DNA of 64,000 nucleotides from JAHFUS01 sp035689115 (GTDB lineage: Bacteria > Actinomycetota > Acidimicrobiia > Acidimicrobiales > GCA-2861595), in NCBI GenBank assembly GCA_035689115.1, contig DASSMA010000016.1, forward strand, positions 27,573-91,572, written 5' to 3'. Below, in pieces: positions 47,549 through 56,405 of the stretch. The notes beneath the pieces were generated by a model. The model did no database searches, was not told where the DNA came from, and worked only from the letters and a program-made list of their open reading frames with translations. The translations under genes and the position numbers were made by a program. Every line of letters starts with the position of its first letter. The stretch's first letter is position 1.

Positions 47549-50500
47549 TCATGCCGCCGTCTCCTCGGCCACCGGGTCGGACGACTCGGCGATGACCTCC
47601 TCGGGCCGCAGGCCGAGGGCGGCCCGCAGCTGCTCGGCCCCGAGGTCGCCGAGCGACGTGCTGGCCGGCAGGGCCAGGTCGGCGATGCGCCGCTTGCCGG
47701 CCACCACCTCCTCGACCCGCTCGTCGACGGTGCCCGGGCACACCAGGCGGTGGCTCACCACGGCGTTCTTCTGGCCGATGCGCCACGCCCGGTCGCGCGC
47801 CTGGTCCTCGACCGCCGGGTTCCACCACCGGTCGTAGAGCACGACGTGGTTGGCGGCGGTGAGGTTGAGGCCTGAGCCGCCGGCCTTGATGGACAGGACC
47901 AGGGCGCCGGGGCCCGAGCCGGTCTGGAACTGGTGGACCATCTTGTCCCGCGCCGTGCGGGCCAGGCCCCCGTGGTAGCAGGGGATGGGCAGGCCGTGGC
48001 GCTCGGTGAGGTAGCCGGCCAGCCGCTCGCCCCACGAGGCGAAGTGGGTGAACACCAGGACCCGCTCGCCGGCTGCGAAGATCGCCTCCAGCAGCTCGTT
48101 GAGCCGCGTGAGCTTGCCCGAGCGTCCTTCGAGCGGCGCCCGGTCGTCGTGCAGGTAGGCGGCGGGGTGGTCGCAGATCTGCTTGAGGGCGGTGATGGCG
48201 GCCAGGACCTGGCCCTTGCGGGCGTTGGCGTCCTCGCCTGCCACCGTGTCGGCGCCGGCCGGGACAAGGCGGTCGAGCACGGCCTGGTAGAGGCCGATCT
48301 GCTCGGGCGTCATCCCGCAGTGGTCGAGCTCGTCGATCTTGTCGGGCAGCTCGGCGGCGATCTCCGGTTCCGCCTTGGTGCGGCGGAACACCAGCAGCCC
48401 GTTGAGGGCCCGCAGGGCGGCCTCGCCCGGGCGCTGCCCCTTCTCGGTGCGCGACAGCTGCTCGATGAAGGCCGGCCGGGGGCCGACCAGCCCCGGGTTG
48501 GTGAAGTCGAGGATCGACCACAGGTCGCCCAGGCCGTTCTCGACCGGGGTGCCGGTGAGGGCCAGGCGGCTCTTGGCCGCCAGCCGGCGCAGCTGCTTGG
48601 CCGTCTCGCTGGCCGGGTTCTTGATGGTCTGGGCCTCGTCGACGACCACCCGCTGCCACTCCACGCCGGCCAGGGCGTCGACGTCGCGCACGGCGGTGGC
48701 GTAGGTGGTGAGCAGCAGGTCGGCTCCCGCCGCCTCGGCCGCCAGGTCGCCGGCGGTGGCCCGGTCGGTGCCGTGGTGGACCCGCACGAGGAGCCCCGGC
48801 GTGAACCGGGCCGCCTCGGCCGCCCAGTTGCCGAGCACGGCCGGCGGCGCCACCACCAGGGTGGGGCCCTGCCCCCGGGTGTCGAGCAGGTGGGCGAGGA
48901 GCGTGGGGGTCTTGCCGAGGCCCATGTCCATGGCCAGGCAGCCGCCCAGGCCGGCGCCGTCGAGGAACCGCAGCCAGCCCCGCGCCTCCGCCTGGTAGGA
49001 GCGCAGCTCGCCCTTGAAGCCCTTGGGTGCGGGCAGAGGCTCGGGCGGGTGCTCGGTGGCGCCCTTCACCAGGTCGACCGCCCACCCACCGCCGTCGACC
49101 ACCACCGGCCCGCCGAGGGACACGCCCTCCAGGCCGACGGCGTGGCGGAGGATGGCGGCGCCCGACAGCTCGGTGGTGGAGGTGGCCTCGGCCAGCGCCC
49201 GGGCGGCCGCCTCCAGGTCGGTGCGCTCCAGCTCGACCCACCGGCCCTTGACCCGGACCAGCGGGCGGGCCTGGGCGGCCAGGCGGGCGATGTCGGCGGC
49301 GTCGAGGTCGGCGTCGCCGAACAGGACCGACCACTTCACCGCCGACAGCTGCTGGGCGCCCACCTTCGACTCGCCGCTGAACGCGTCGGCCCGCATGTGG
49401 AGGCGGGGCCCCGCCCGCCGGCGCGACACCGCCGGCACCCGCACGTCGAACCCGGCGGCCACGAGGGCGGCCCCCGTCCTGGTCATCAGGTCCCAGGCCT
49501 CGTCGCCGCCCAGCACGACCTTGCCCGGCGTGCGCGTGGGGCGCACCAGCGGGGGCAGCAGCCGCTCCAGCCGGCGCAGCTGGGTCTTGACCTCCTGGGC
49601 CTTGGCCCGGTTGGGCGTGGCCAGGCCGTCCTCCAGCGAGACCAGCTGGCGCTCCAACCCGGACACGTTCACCTGGAGCAGCCAGCCGCCGTCCTTCTCG
49701 GGCGGGTCGAGGTGGACGGCCAGGCGGACGGTGCCGGCCGACAGCACCGGCGACGCCCAGCGCTTCAGCTCGTCGGCCATCTCGCCGGCCGGTCGGGCGT
49801 TGGCGGTGAACTCCTTGCCGTCGAGGCGGGCCAGGATCATCTCCGCCATGTCGCCGCGGTTGCGGGCCACGGCGGCGGTGGCGGCGGTGACCAGGCGGCC
49901 GGCGCCGGCCCGGCAGATGGCGTCGACGCAGGCGGCCAGCACGCTGCGGCACAGGCGCTCGGGGCTGGCCGGCGGGGGCACCAGGGCGGCGACCGAGCCG
50001 GGCATGCGCGCCGCCAGGTCGCGGAGGCGGGCGGCGTCGACCACGGCCGGCGCCCACCGCACGGCGAAGCGCCCGGTGCCGTGGCGGCCGGCGTCGTTGG
50101 TCTTGTCGAGCCGGACGACCGTGGGGGCCATGCGGCCGAGGGCGACCAGCTCGGTGGCCCACGCCGCCACGTCGCCCAGCCACCGCACGCTGGGCCCGGC
50201 GTCGTCGCCGCCCAGCTGGCCGGCGCCCACGCCGACCAGCCAGCCCAGGGCGCCGCTCACCGGCGCGGCCAGGGCCGGGGCCGGATCGCCGGCGGGCAGG
50301 GGCACGCCCCGGTGGGACTCCCAGCCCACCGTGGCCCCGCCGGCGTCGGCGACCAGCTCCTTCAGCTCGTCGGCGTCGGCGGCCGGCGCCGCCTTGTTGG
50401 CGCCCCACACCACCACCTCGCCGCCGTCCCAGGAGGCCTGGAGGAGCACGACGTCGGCGTCCTCGTCGCCCTCGGGCTCCTCGTCGCCGCCCGCACCGGT

Positions 50501-50674
50501 GAGGCGGCGCAGGGCGGCGGCCAGGCGCGCCCGCTCGCCGTTCAGGTCGGCCAGGACCTGCTCGCGCTCGTCGCCGGGGATGCCGGCGGCCACGGCCAGC
50601 GCCTCGTCGGTCTCGACGAGGAGGCGGTGGAGCGCGCCGGCCCACGCGGCCGGGTCGGCTCGCAGCTGCTCCAA
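47549..50674 (-). CDS. SNF2-family DEAD/DEAH ATPase/helicase
   Basis: A 1041-residue SWI2/SNF2 protein. The N-terminal 560 residues include the bacterial SNF2-associated domain (VVLLQASWDGGEVVVWGANK onwards). The ATPase core has YQAEARGWLRFLD, Walker A MDMGLGKTPTLLA, VVVDEAQTIKNP (motif II), LTGTPVENGLGDLWSIL, and in the C-lobe VLVFTHFASW, LSIKAGGSGLNLTAA and RAWRIGQ. Such proteins translocate on double-stranded DNA. TTG 50674 is the only ATG/GTG/TTG in frame but lacks a ribosome site; the frame stays open upstream and contains VCSRCRD, so translation may start earlier at a rare codon. Confidence 0.9.
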   Translation of the reverse strand: MEQLRADPAAWAGALHRLLVETDEALAVAAGIPGDEREQVLADLNGERARLAAALRRLTGAGGDEEPEGDEDADVVLLQASWDGGEVVVWGANKAAPAADADELKELVADAGGATVGWESHRGVPLPAGDPAPALAAPVSGALGWLVGVGAGQLGGDDAGPSVRWLGDVAAWATELVALGRMAPTVVRLDKTNDAGRHGTGRFAVRWAPAVVDAARLRDLAARMPGSVAALVPPPASPERLCRSVLAACVDAICRAGAGRLVTAATAAVARNRGDMAEMILARLDGKEFTANARPAGEMADELKRWASPVLSAGTVRLAVHLDPPEKDGGWLLQVNVSGLERQLVSLEDGLATPNRAKAQEVKTQLRRLERLLPPLVRPTRTPGKVVLGGDEAWDLMTRTGAALVAAGFDVRVPAVSRRRAGPRLHMRADAFSGESKVGAQQLSAVKWSVLFGDADLDAADIARLAAQARPLVRVKGRWVELERTDLEAAARALAEATSTTELSGAAILRHAVGLEGVSLGGPVVVDGGGWAVDLVKGATEHPPEPLPAPKGFKGELRSYQAEARGWLRFLDGAGLGGCLAMDMGLGKTPTLLAHLLDTRGQGPTLVVAPPAVLGNWAAEAARFTPGLLVRVHHGTDRATAGDLAAEAAGADLLLTTYATAVRDVDALAGVEWQRVVVDEAQTIKNPASETAKQLRRLAAKSRLALTGTPVENGLGDLWSILDFTNPGLVGPRPAFIEQLSRTEKGQRPGEAALRALNGLLVFRRTKAEPEIAAELPDKIDELDHCGMTPEQIGLYQAVLDRLVPAGADTVAGEDANARKGQVLAAITALKQICDHPAAYLHDDRAPLEGRSGKLTRLNELLEAIFAAGERVLVFTHFASWGERLAGYLTERHGLPIPCYHGGLARTARDKMVHQFQTGSGPGALVLSIKAGGSGLNLTAANHVVLYDRWWNPAVEDQARDRAWRIGQKNAVVSHRLVCPGTVDERVEEVVAGKRRIADLALPASTSLGDLGAEQLRAALGLRPEEVIAESSDPVAEETAA

Positions 50675-50982
50675 CTCGGCGGGCGCGGCGTATCCCGCCG
50701 CCTCCGCTGAGACGAGCGCCTCGAGGTGGGTTCGGTCCAGTTGGGTCTCCAGAATCGGGTCCCGGCACCGGGAGCAGACCCCCGCTGGGCCGGTCCCCGA
50801 AGCCGTTGTGGCGCTTTGCCCCGCATGGCCGTCGACCCGAGGGGACAGCCAGCCCCCCCATGGTACGCCGGATTGGCGCCCAATGACACCACCAGTGTCC
50901 CCGGCAGGTTGGGAGCCGGAGAACGGCGGGTACAGCCAAGGCCGGCGCCCGCCCCTCGGGCGCTGGAAAGGGAGACCGTCAC

Positions 50983-51132
50983 ATGAGCGTCGTCGTGCTG
51001 CTCTTACTGCTTGCGCTGCTGTTCGGTGGGATCGGGCTGTTCGTGGAGGGGCTCAAGTGGGCGCTCGTGATCGCGCTCGTACTGCTCCTCGTGGGCGCCG
51101 TCACCGGCTACCGAGGCCGTCGCACCATCTGA
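50983..51132 (+). CDS. Small hydrophobic membrane protein, 49 aa
   Basis: Starts at ATG 50983 after AAGGGAG and encodes two helices (VVVLLLLLALLFGGIGLFVE and WALVIALVLLLVGAVTG) ending GYRGRRTI. Similar 50-residue 'hydrophobic proteins' are common in Streptomyces and relatives; function is unknown. It is divergent from the SNF2 cassette. Confidence 0.75.
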   Translation: MSVVVLLLLLALLFGGIGLFVEGLKWALVIALVLLLVGAVTGYRGRRTI

Positions 51133-51194
51133 GACGGGGACCCGCTCGCCGGGACCCCGCCGTCAGTGTGCTGCCCGCCCCGGGGGGCGCGTGC

Positions 51195-51350
51195 TTACAG
51201 GACGTAAACGAACAGGGCGATGATGCCGATGAGCACCAGAACCCCGAGGATGACCTTGTCGAACAGCTTGTCCATGGACTTCGCTGGGTCGACCGGGTGG
51301 TGGGACTTGTGGTGGGAGAGACTCCCGCGTGCGTTCGAGTAGCCACTCAT
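51195..51350 (-). CDS. Small single-helix membrane protein, 51 aa
   Basis: ATG 51350 lies nine bases after AGGAG. The protein has a histidine-rich head (GSLSHHKSHHPVD), a short amphipathic segment (SMDKLFDKV) and a C-terminal helix (LGVLVLIGIIALFVYVL). It could be a tail-anchored protein. No family is recognised. It converges on the 49-aa gene. Confidence 0.65.
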   Translation of the reverse strand: MSGYSNARGSLSHHKSHHPVDPAKSMDKLFDKVILGVLVLIGIIALFVYVL

Positions 51351-51487
51351 GTCTGCGTTCTCCTGCGAGTGATCCGGCGCCGTCCCCGACCGGGCGGCAA
51401 TCCGGAGGATACCTCTCGCGCACACATGGGGCAAAGGGTGCTGAAGGGGGTTCTTTCCGGGTCTGACCCATCCGGGACAGTCCCATC

Positions 51488-51575
51488 TTTCGCCTCGCAA
51501 GCGGAGTTTGCTCGGCGAGCTCGACGCGCCGCCTCCGCCGGCCAGGTGCGCCGGGCGCCCGCGTAAGCCAAGCTT
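51488..51575 (+). repeat. Structured dispersed repeat, copy F
   Basis: It begins TTTCGCCTCGCAAGCGGAGT. The stem is GCAAGC-GGA-GTTTGC (one G-U pair), then CTCGGCGAG and 'TCGACGCGCCGCC'. It lacks the long GC-rich 3' part of copies A and D. It lies just beyond the convergent Hsp20 stop, in the opposite orientation to that gene. Confidence 0.75.
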
Positions 51576-51589
51576 GCCCGGCGGGGCCC

Positions 51590-51979
51590 CTACGCCGGCT
51601 TCACCGGAACGGCGCCGCTGCCGCCGCCCCGGGCCAGGCGGATGGCCAGCTGGCCGTTGCCGTAGGTGGCGCTGCCCCCCGTGCCGAAGCCGTCGGGGAG
51701 TGCGACGGTGCGCTCGAAGGGCCCGTAGTGCCACTCGTGCACCAGGTACTCCTTGGCCGCCGGCGACCGCATGGCGGCGGCGATCCGCAGCTCGCCGCCG
51801 TCGACGGCGACGGAGATGTCGTCGGGCCCGACGCCCGGCAGGGGCGCCACCACCACCAGGGCCTCCTCGGCCTCGTACATGTTGATGGGCACCCGCATGA
51901 CCTCGCCCCCGGCCTCGCCCGTCCGTCCGTCCTTCCGGTCCTGCAGGTCCTGCAGGCGGTCGTCGATGGGCTTCGTCAC
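51590..51979 (-). CDS. Hsp20/alpha-crystallin family small heat-shock protein
   Basis: A 129-residue protein with an alpha-crystallin domain: VPINMYEAEEALVVVAPLPG at the start of the beta sandwich, then DISVAVDGGELRIAAAMR, HEWHYGPFERTVALPDG and a C-terminal NGQLAIRLAR strand. The C-terminal IxI-type motif is replaced by VPVKPA. These proteins hold unfolding proteins as oligomers. GTG 51979 follows GGAGGGAGG. Confidence 0.85.
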   Translation of the reverse strand: MTKPIDDRLQDLQDRKDGRTGEAGGEVMRVPINMYEAEEALVVVAPLPGVGPDDISVAVDGGELRIAAAMRSPAAKEYLVHEWHYGPFERTVALPDGFGTGGSATYGNGQLAIRLARGGGSGAVPVKPA

Positions 51980-52100
51980 TGGCGTGCCCTCCCTCCGGGG
52001 AGGTCCCACCAGCGAGTTGCCGAGGGACCGTCCTCCGGGCCTTCGACCCTACCCCGGGGCGCCGCCCCTGACGCCGGGGCCCGACACTACGGTGGGAGAA

Positions 52101-54164
52101 GTGCGCCCGCTGGCCCGCTTCGGGGTGATCGCTGTCGTTGCCGGGTCGGGGATGGCCCTCGGCCTCACCCTCCTGGCGCCGGCCGTGGAGGGCGTGGCCA
52201 CCGCGGGCAGCGCGAAGGCCACCGACGTGCAGAAGCTGGCCGAGGTGGCGGAGAACTCGGCGGTCTACTCGAGCGACGGAAGGCTCCTGGCCGTGCTCCA
52301 CGCCGAGGAGAACCGGTCGCCGGTGAAGCTGTCGCAGGTTCCCGACCGGGTGGTCAACGCCATCCTCGACGTGGAGGACGAGCGTTTCTGGACCCACGGC
52401 GGCGTCAACCTCAGCTCCACCCTCCGGGCCCTCGCAGCCAACGTCTCCTCCGGGGAAGTGGTCCAGGGCGGTTCCACCATCACCCAGCAGCTGGTCAAGA
52501 ACGCCCTCCTCACGCCGGAGAAGAGCGTCGACCGCAAGGTGAAGGAGGCGGTGCTCGCCGTGCGCCTCGAGGACCAGCTCTCGAAGAAGGAGATCCTCGA
52601 GCGGTACCTGAACATCGTCTACTTCGGCAACGGCGCCTACGGCGTCCAGGCGGCGGCGGAGACCTACTTCAACACCACCGTCGAGAACCTCGACGCCGGC
52701 CAGGCCGCCCTGCTGGCGGGGGTCATCCGCAACCCGCAGGGCTACGACCCCCTCAAGCGGCCCGACAAGGCCCGGGCCCGCCGTGACTTCGCCCTGTCGC
52801 GCATGGTGAAGAACGGCCACCTCACCGCGGCCCAGGAGGCGGGCGCCCGGCGGGAGCCCATCCCCGCCAAGGTCTTCACACCCCTGCCGGCTCCGCAGGA
52901 CTACTTCGTCGAGGAGGTCAAGCAGCGCCTGCTCGACGACAAGCGCCTCGGGGAGACGGCCCAGGAGCGCTACAACGCGGTGTTCAAGGGCGGGCTCCGC
53001 ATCGAGACGACCCTCGACCCCCAGATGCAGCAGGAGGCGGAGGCGGCCCGGGCCAAGGTCCTCCCCAATTCCATCACCAAGGGCCGCTTCACCAGCGCCC
53101 TGGTCACCGTCGAGCCCGACACCGGCTACGTGCGGGCCATGATCGCCGGCGACGACTTCGGCACCGCCAAGTACAACCTCGCCACCCAAGGCAAGCGCCA
53201 GCCGGGTTCGTCGTTCAAGCCGTTCGTGCTGCTGGCCGCCCTCGAGAACGGCTTCAGCCCCAACGACACCATCAACGGCAGCTGCGGCACCCTCACGATC
53301 CCCGGGTTCGCCCCCTACACCCCGGGCAACTACGAGGGCAGCGGCGGTGGGGTGATGACGATCACCCAGGCCACCACCAAGTCGGTCAACTGCGCCTACG
53401 CCCGGCTGGGCGTCATGGTCGGCCTCGACAAGGTGGTCGACATGGCGGCCCGGCTCGGCATCCCCCGTGATCGGCTCCACGCCTACCCATCCATCTCCCT
53501 CGGCGCCCAGGAGGTCACGCCGCTGGAGATGGCGGCCGCCTACTCCACCATCGCCAACGACGGCGTGTACCACCCCCCCTCGTTCATCGAGAAGGTCACC
53601 GACCGCAACGGCAAGGTCCTGTTCGAGGGCCCGGCAAAGGGGCGGCGCGTAGTGTCGGCCCAGGTGGCCCGGCTGGCCCAGCAGGTGATGATGACGGTGG
53701 TCGAGAAGGGCACCGGCACGGCCGCCCGCCTGCCCGGCCGGGAGGTGGCCGGCAAGACCGGCACGTCGCAGGAGTGGCAGAACGCCTGGTTCGTGGGTTA
53801 CACGCCCCAGCTCACCACCGCCATCTGGATGGGGTCGCCGGTCGGCAATGTGCCCATGAAGGGCGTCGGCGGGCGCAACGTCACCGGCGGCTCCTACCCT
53901 GCACGCATCTTCGGGGCGTACATGGCCGAGGCCCTCCAAGGGAAGCCCGCCATCGACTTCACCGCGCCCGAGAAGGCCAAGGCCGGGAAGTACCTGCGGG
54001 ACAAGTACTCCAAGGACGACGCACCGCCGAGGCACTCCAGGTCCACCGGCACCACCACCGACACCACGGAACCCGACCTGCCCGTGGCCACCGAGGGCGT
54101 CCAACCAGCGCCCACCCAACCCCCGGCGCCGGCCCCCACCGTCGTCGTGCCGGCGTCACCATGA
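52101..54164 (+). CDS. Class A penicillin-binding protein (transglycosylase/transpeptidase)
   Basis: A roughly 687-residue bifunctional peptidoglycan synthase. One N-terminal membrane helix (GVIAVVAGSGMALGLTLLAP) precedes the GT51 domain with EDERFWTHGGV and GGSTITQQLVKN. The transpeptidase has PGSSFKPFVLL (SxxK), SVNCAYA (SxN) and VAGKTGTS (KTG). The C-terminal tail is Thr/Pro-rich. It polymerises and cross-links glycan outside the membrane. The start is uncertain: GTG 52101 or GTG 52092. Its TGA overlaps the ATG of the next gene. Confidence 0.93.
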   Translation: MRPLARFGVIAVVAGSGMALGLTLLAPAVEGVATAGSAKATDVQKLAEVAENSAVYSSDGRLLAVLHAEENRSPVKLSQVPDRVVNAILDVEDERFWTHGGVNLSSTLRALAANVSSGEVVQGGSTITQQLVKNALLTPEKSVDRKVKEAVLAVRLEDQLSKKEILERYLNIVYFGNGAYGVQAAAETYFNTTVENLDAGQAALLAGVIRNPQGYDPLKRPDKARARRDFALSRMVKNGHLTAAQEAGARREPIPAKVFTPLPAPQDYFVEEVKQRLLDDKRLGETAQERYNAVFKGGLRIETTLDPQMQQEAEAARAKVLPNSITKGRFTSALVTVEPDTGYVRAMIAGDDFGTAKYNLATQGKRQPGSSFKPFVLLAALENGFSPNDTINGSCGTLTIPGFAPYTPGNYEGSGGGVMTITQATTKSVNCAYARLGVMVGLDKVVDMAARLGIPRDRLHAYPSISLGAQEVTPLEMAAAYSTIANDGVYHPPSFIEKVTDRNGKVLFEGPAKGRRVVSAQVARLAQQVMMTVVEKGTGTAARLPGREVAGKTGTSQEWQNAWFVGYTPQLTTAIWMGSPVGNVPMKGVGGRNVTGGSYPARIFGAYMAEALQGKPAIDFTAPEKAKAGKYLRDKYSKDDAPPRHSRSTGTTTDTTEPDLPVATEGVQPAPTQPPAPAPTVVVPASP

Positions 54165-54883
54165 GCGTGCTCGACACCCTTCTCGAGGTCCAGGCGTCCG
54201 ACACCGCCGCCGACCAGCTACGGCACCGCCGGGCCACCCTGCCGGAGCGGGCCGCCCTGGCGGCAGTGGAGGCCCGGGCGGCCGAGGTGCGGGCGCAGCT
54301 CGACGACGTCAGCACCCGCCGGGCGGAGGTCCTGGGCCGCCAGGCGAAGCTCGAGGAGGCGGTCGCGGCCGCGTCCAGGCGGGTCAAGGACATCGAGACC
54401 CGCCTGTACGGCGGCATGGTGTCGGCCACCAAGGACATCATGGCGATGACGGCCGAGGTCGAGTCGCTCCGCGCCCGGAACTCCACCCTCGAGGACGAGG
54501 TGCTCGCCACCATGGAGGAGGACGAGCCGCTGGCGGCCGAGCTCGAGCGCCTCCAGGAGGAGCTGGCCGCGCTGGGCGCCGAGGCGGAACGGGCCGGCAC
54601 CGCCCTGGCCGAGGCGGAGACGGCCGTCGACGCCGAGCTGGCCGGCCTGGCCGAGGTGCGGGCCGGCCAGGCCGGGTCGGTGCCCGACGACCTCCTCGCC
54701 ACCTACGAGCGCCTCCGTGCCCGCCTCGGCGGGGAGGGGGCGGCGCGCCTGTCGGGCCGGTCGTGCACCGGGTGCCACCTCACCCTGCCGGCCCAGGAGC
54801 TGGACCGCATCAAGCACCTGCCGCCCGACGCCGTGGTGCTGTGCGACCAGTGCGGTCGCATCCTCGTGCGCTCTTCCTCCTGA
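54161..54883 (+). CDS. Coiled-coil protein with C4-type zinc ribbon
   Basis: A 240-residue protein: a long coiled coil of about 190 residues (LLEVQASDTAADQLRHRRAT onwards) and a C-terminal zinc ribbon CTGCHLTLP ... LCDQCGR. This is the zf-RING_7/CdsZ-like family widespread in actinobacteria, proposed to bind nucleic acid or act in cell division; the exact role is unsettled. It overlaps the PBP gene by ATGA and the next gene by TGATG, so all three are coupled. Confidence 0.87.
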   Translation: MSVLDTLLEVQASDTAADQLRHRRATLPERAALAAVEARAAEVRAQLDDVSTRRAEVLGRQAKLEEAVAAASRRVKDIETRLYGGMVSATKDIMAMTAEVESLRARNSTLEDEVLATMEEDEPLAAELERLQEELAALGAEAERAGTALAEAETAVDAELAGLAEVRAGQAGSVPDDLLATYERLRARLGGEGAARLSGRSCTGCHLTLPAQELDRIKHLPPDAVVLCDQCGRILVRSSS

Positions 54884-55389
54884 TGCTCTTGTGGTTCGCC
54901 GGCTTGTCGCTGGTGATCGTGTGGTCGGTGTTCGGCGACCCGGCCATCGACTACCGCCTGGTCGTGGCCGGGGCGGTCCTGCCCGACGTGGTCGACGCCG
55001 TGTTCGGCGGGCCCCGGTACCTGCACACGTTGGCGGTTGCCGTCGCCGTCCTCGTGGTGGTGATGCTGGCGACAAGGGGCAGGCGGGGCCTGCGCCGGCG
55101 CCTGCTGGCCCTGCCCATCGGGCTGTTCCTGCACCTCGTCCTCGACGCCATGTGGGCCCGCACCCGGGTGTTCTGGTGGCCGGCCTTCGGCGCCCGGTTC
55201 ACCGGCCACGGCCTGCCCAGCCTTTCCCGCCCGGCCGCCCTCCTCCTGTTCCAGGAGCTGGTCGGGGCCGCCTGCCTGGCCTGGTGGGTGAGCCGCTTCC
55301 GGCTCGCCGAGCCGGAGCGCCGGCGGCTGTTCCTGCGCACCGGCCGGGTCGGCCGGGACCTGGCCCCGGAGCGCCCGCGCCACCGGTGA
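54883..55389 (+). CDS. Small integral membrane protein (YdjM/metal-dependent hydrolase-like)
   Basis: A 168-residue protein with four to five helices. YRLVVAGAVLPDVVDAVFG and LFLHLVLDAMWARTRVFWWP resemble the LLPDhhD and LHhhhD metal-site motifs of the YdjM/PF04307 family. Enzymatic activity is unproven. It is the third gene of the PBP/zinc-ribbon unit, suggesting an envelope role. Confidence 0.7.
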   Translation: MLLWFAGLSLVIVWSVFGDPAIDYRLVVAGAVLPDVVDAVFGGPRYLHTLAVAVAVLVVVMLATRGRRGLRRRLLALPIGLFLHLVLDAMWARTRVFWWPAFGARFTGHGLPSLSRPAALLLFQELVGAACLAWWVSRFRLAEPERRRLFLRTGRVGRDLAPERPRHR

Positions 55390-55430
55390 AGGTTTGGCGA
55401 AAGCGGGACGAGCGGTGCAAAGGTCGTGCG

Positions 55431-56405
55431 ATGACCGACGCCGCCATCACCGCCGAGGGGGTCACCAAGCGCTTCGACGACGTCCTCGCCCTGGACAACC
55501 TCGACCTGTCGGTGGCGGCGGGCACGGTGTTCGGGCTGCTCGGTCCCAACGGCGCCGGCAAGACCACGATGGTGCGGATCCTCACCACCATCCTCGTCCC
55601 CGACAGCGGCCGGGCCACGGTGCTCAGGCTCGACGTGGCCCGCCGGCCCCACGAGGTGCGCACCCGCATCGGCCTGGCCGGGCAGTACGCAGCGGTCGAC
55701 GGGAACCTCACCGGCCGGGAGAACCTCCGCATGATCGGGCGCCTCACCCATCTGTCGCGCGGCGTGGCCTCGTCCAGGGCCGACGAGCTGCTGGACCGCT
55801 TCGGGCTGACCGCCGCCGGCGACCGCCCGGCCCGCGTCTACTCGGGCGGCATGCGCCGGCGCCTCGACCTGGCCGCCGCCCTGGTGCACCGGCCCGAGGT
55901 GCTGTTCCTCGACGAGCCCACCACCGGGCTCGACGTCCGCAGCCGCCTCGACCTGTGGACGGTGATCGGCGAGCTGGTGGCCGAGGGCACCACCCTGCTG
56001 CTCACCACCCAGTACCTCGAGGAGGCCGATCGGCTGGCCGACCGCATCGCCGTGGTCGACAACGGCCGGGTGATGGCGGAGGGGCCGGCGGCCGAGCTGA
56101 AGAGCCGCCTGGGCTCCACGGTGGTCGAGCTGGGCTTCGCCGACGAGCGGCAGGCGTCGGCGGCCGCCGAGGGTCTGGGCCGCTTCGCCGGCTCGGGGCT
56201 CACCCGGGAGGGCAACCACGTGCACTTCGAGGTCGACGACGGTCCCAAGGTCCTGATCGGCGTGCTCGGCGAGCTCGACGACCGGGGCGTCGTGCCGGTC
56301 ACGGTGGCCATCCGCGAGCCCAGCCTGGACGACGTGTTCCTCTCCCTCACCGGTCACCGGGCCGAGCCCTCGGCCGACCCCGTCCTCGCCGGAGGTGAGC
56401 AGTGA
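55431..56405 (+). CDS. ABC exporter ATPase, DrrA-like
   Basis: A 324-residue ABC ATPase: Walker A GPNGAGKTTM, Q-loop GQYAAVD, signature YSGGMRRRLD, Walker B VLFLDEPTTGLD, H-loop TTQYLEEAD (Gln in place of His in the switch), plus the C-terminal domain of daunorubicin-resistance type (LDDVFLSLTGH). It powers export of a drug or lipid through the permease encoded next. ATG 55431. GTGA overlap with the permease gene. Confidence 0.92.
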   Translation: MTDAAITAEGVTKRFDDVLALDNLDLSVAAGTVFGLLGPNGAGKTTMVRILTTILVPDSGRATVLRLDVARRPHEVRTRIGLAGQYAAVDGNLTGRENLRMIGRLTHLSRGVASSRADELLDRFGLTAAGDRPARVYSGGMRRRLDLAAALVHRPEVLFLDEPTTGLDVRSRLDLWTVIGELVAEGTTLLLTTQYLEEADRLADRIAVVDNGRVMAEGPAAELKSRLGSTVVELGFADERQASAAAEGLGRFAGSGLTREGNHVHFEVDDGPKVLIGVLGELDDRGVVPVTVAIREPSLDDVFLSLTGHRAEPSADPVLAGGEQ

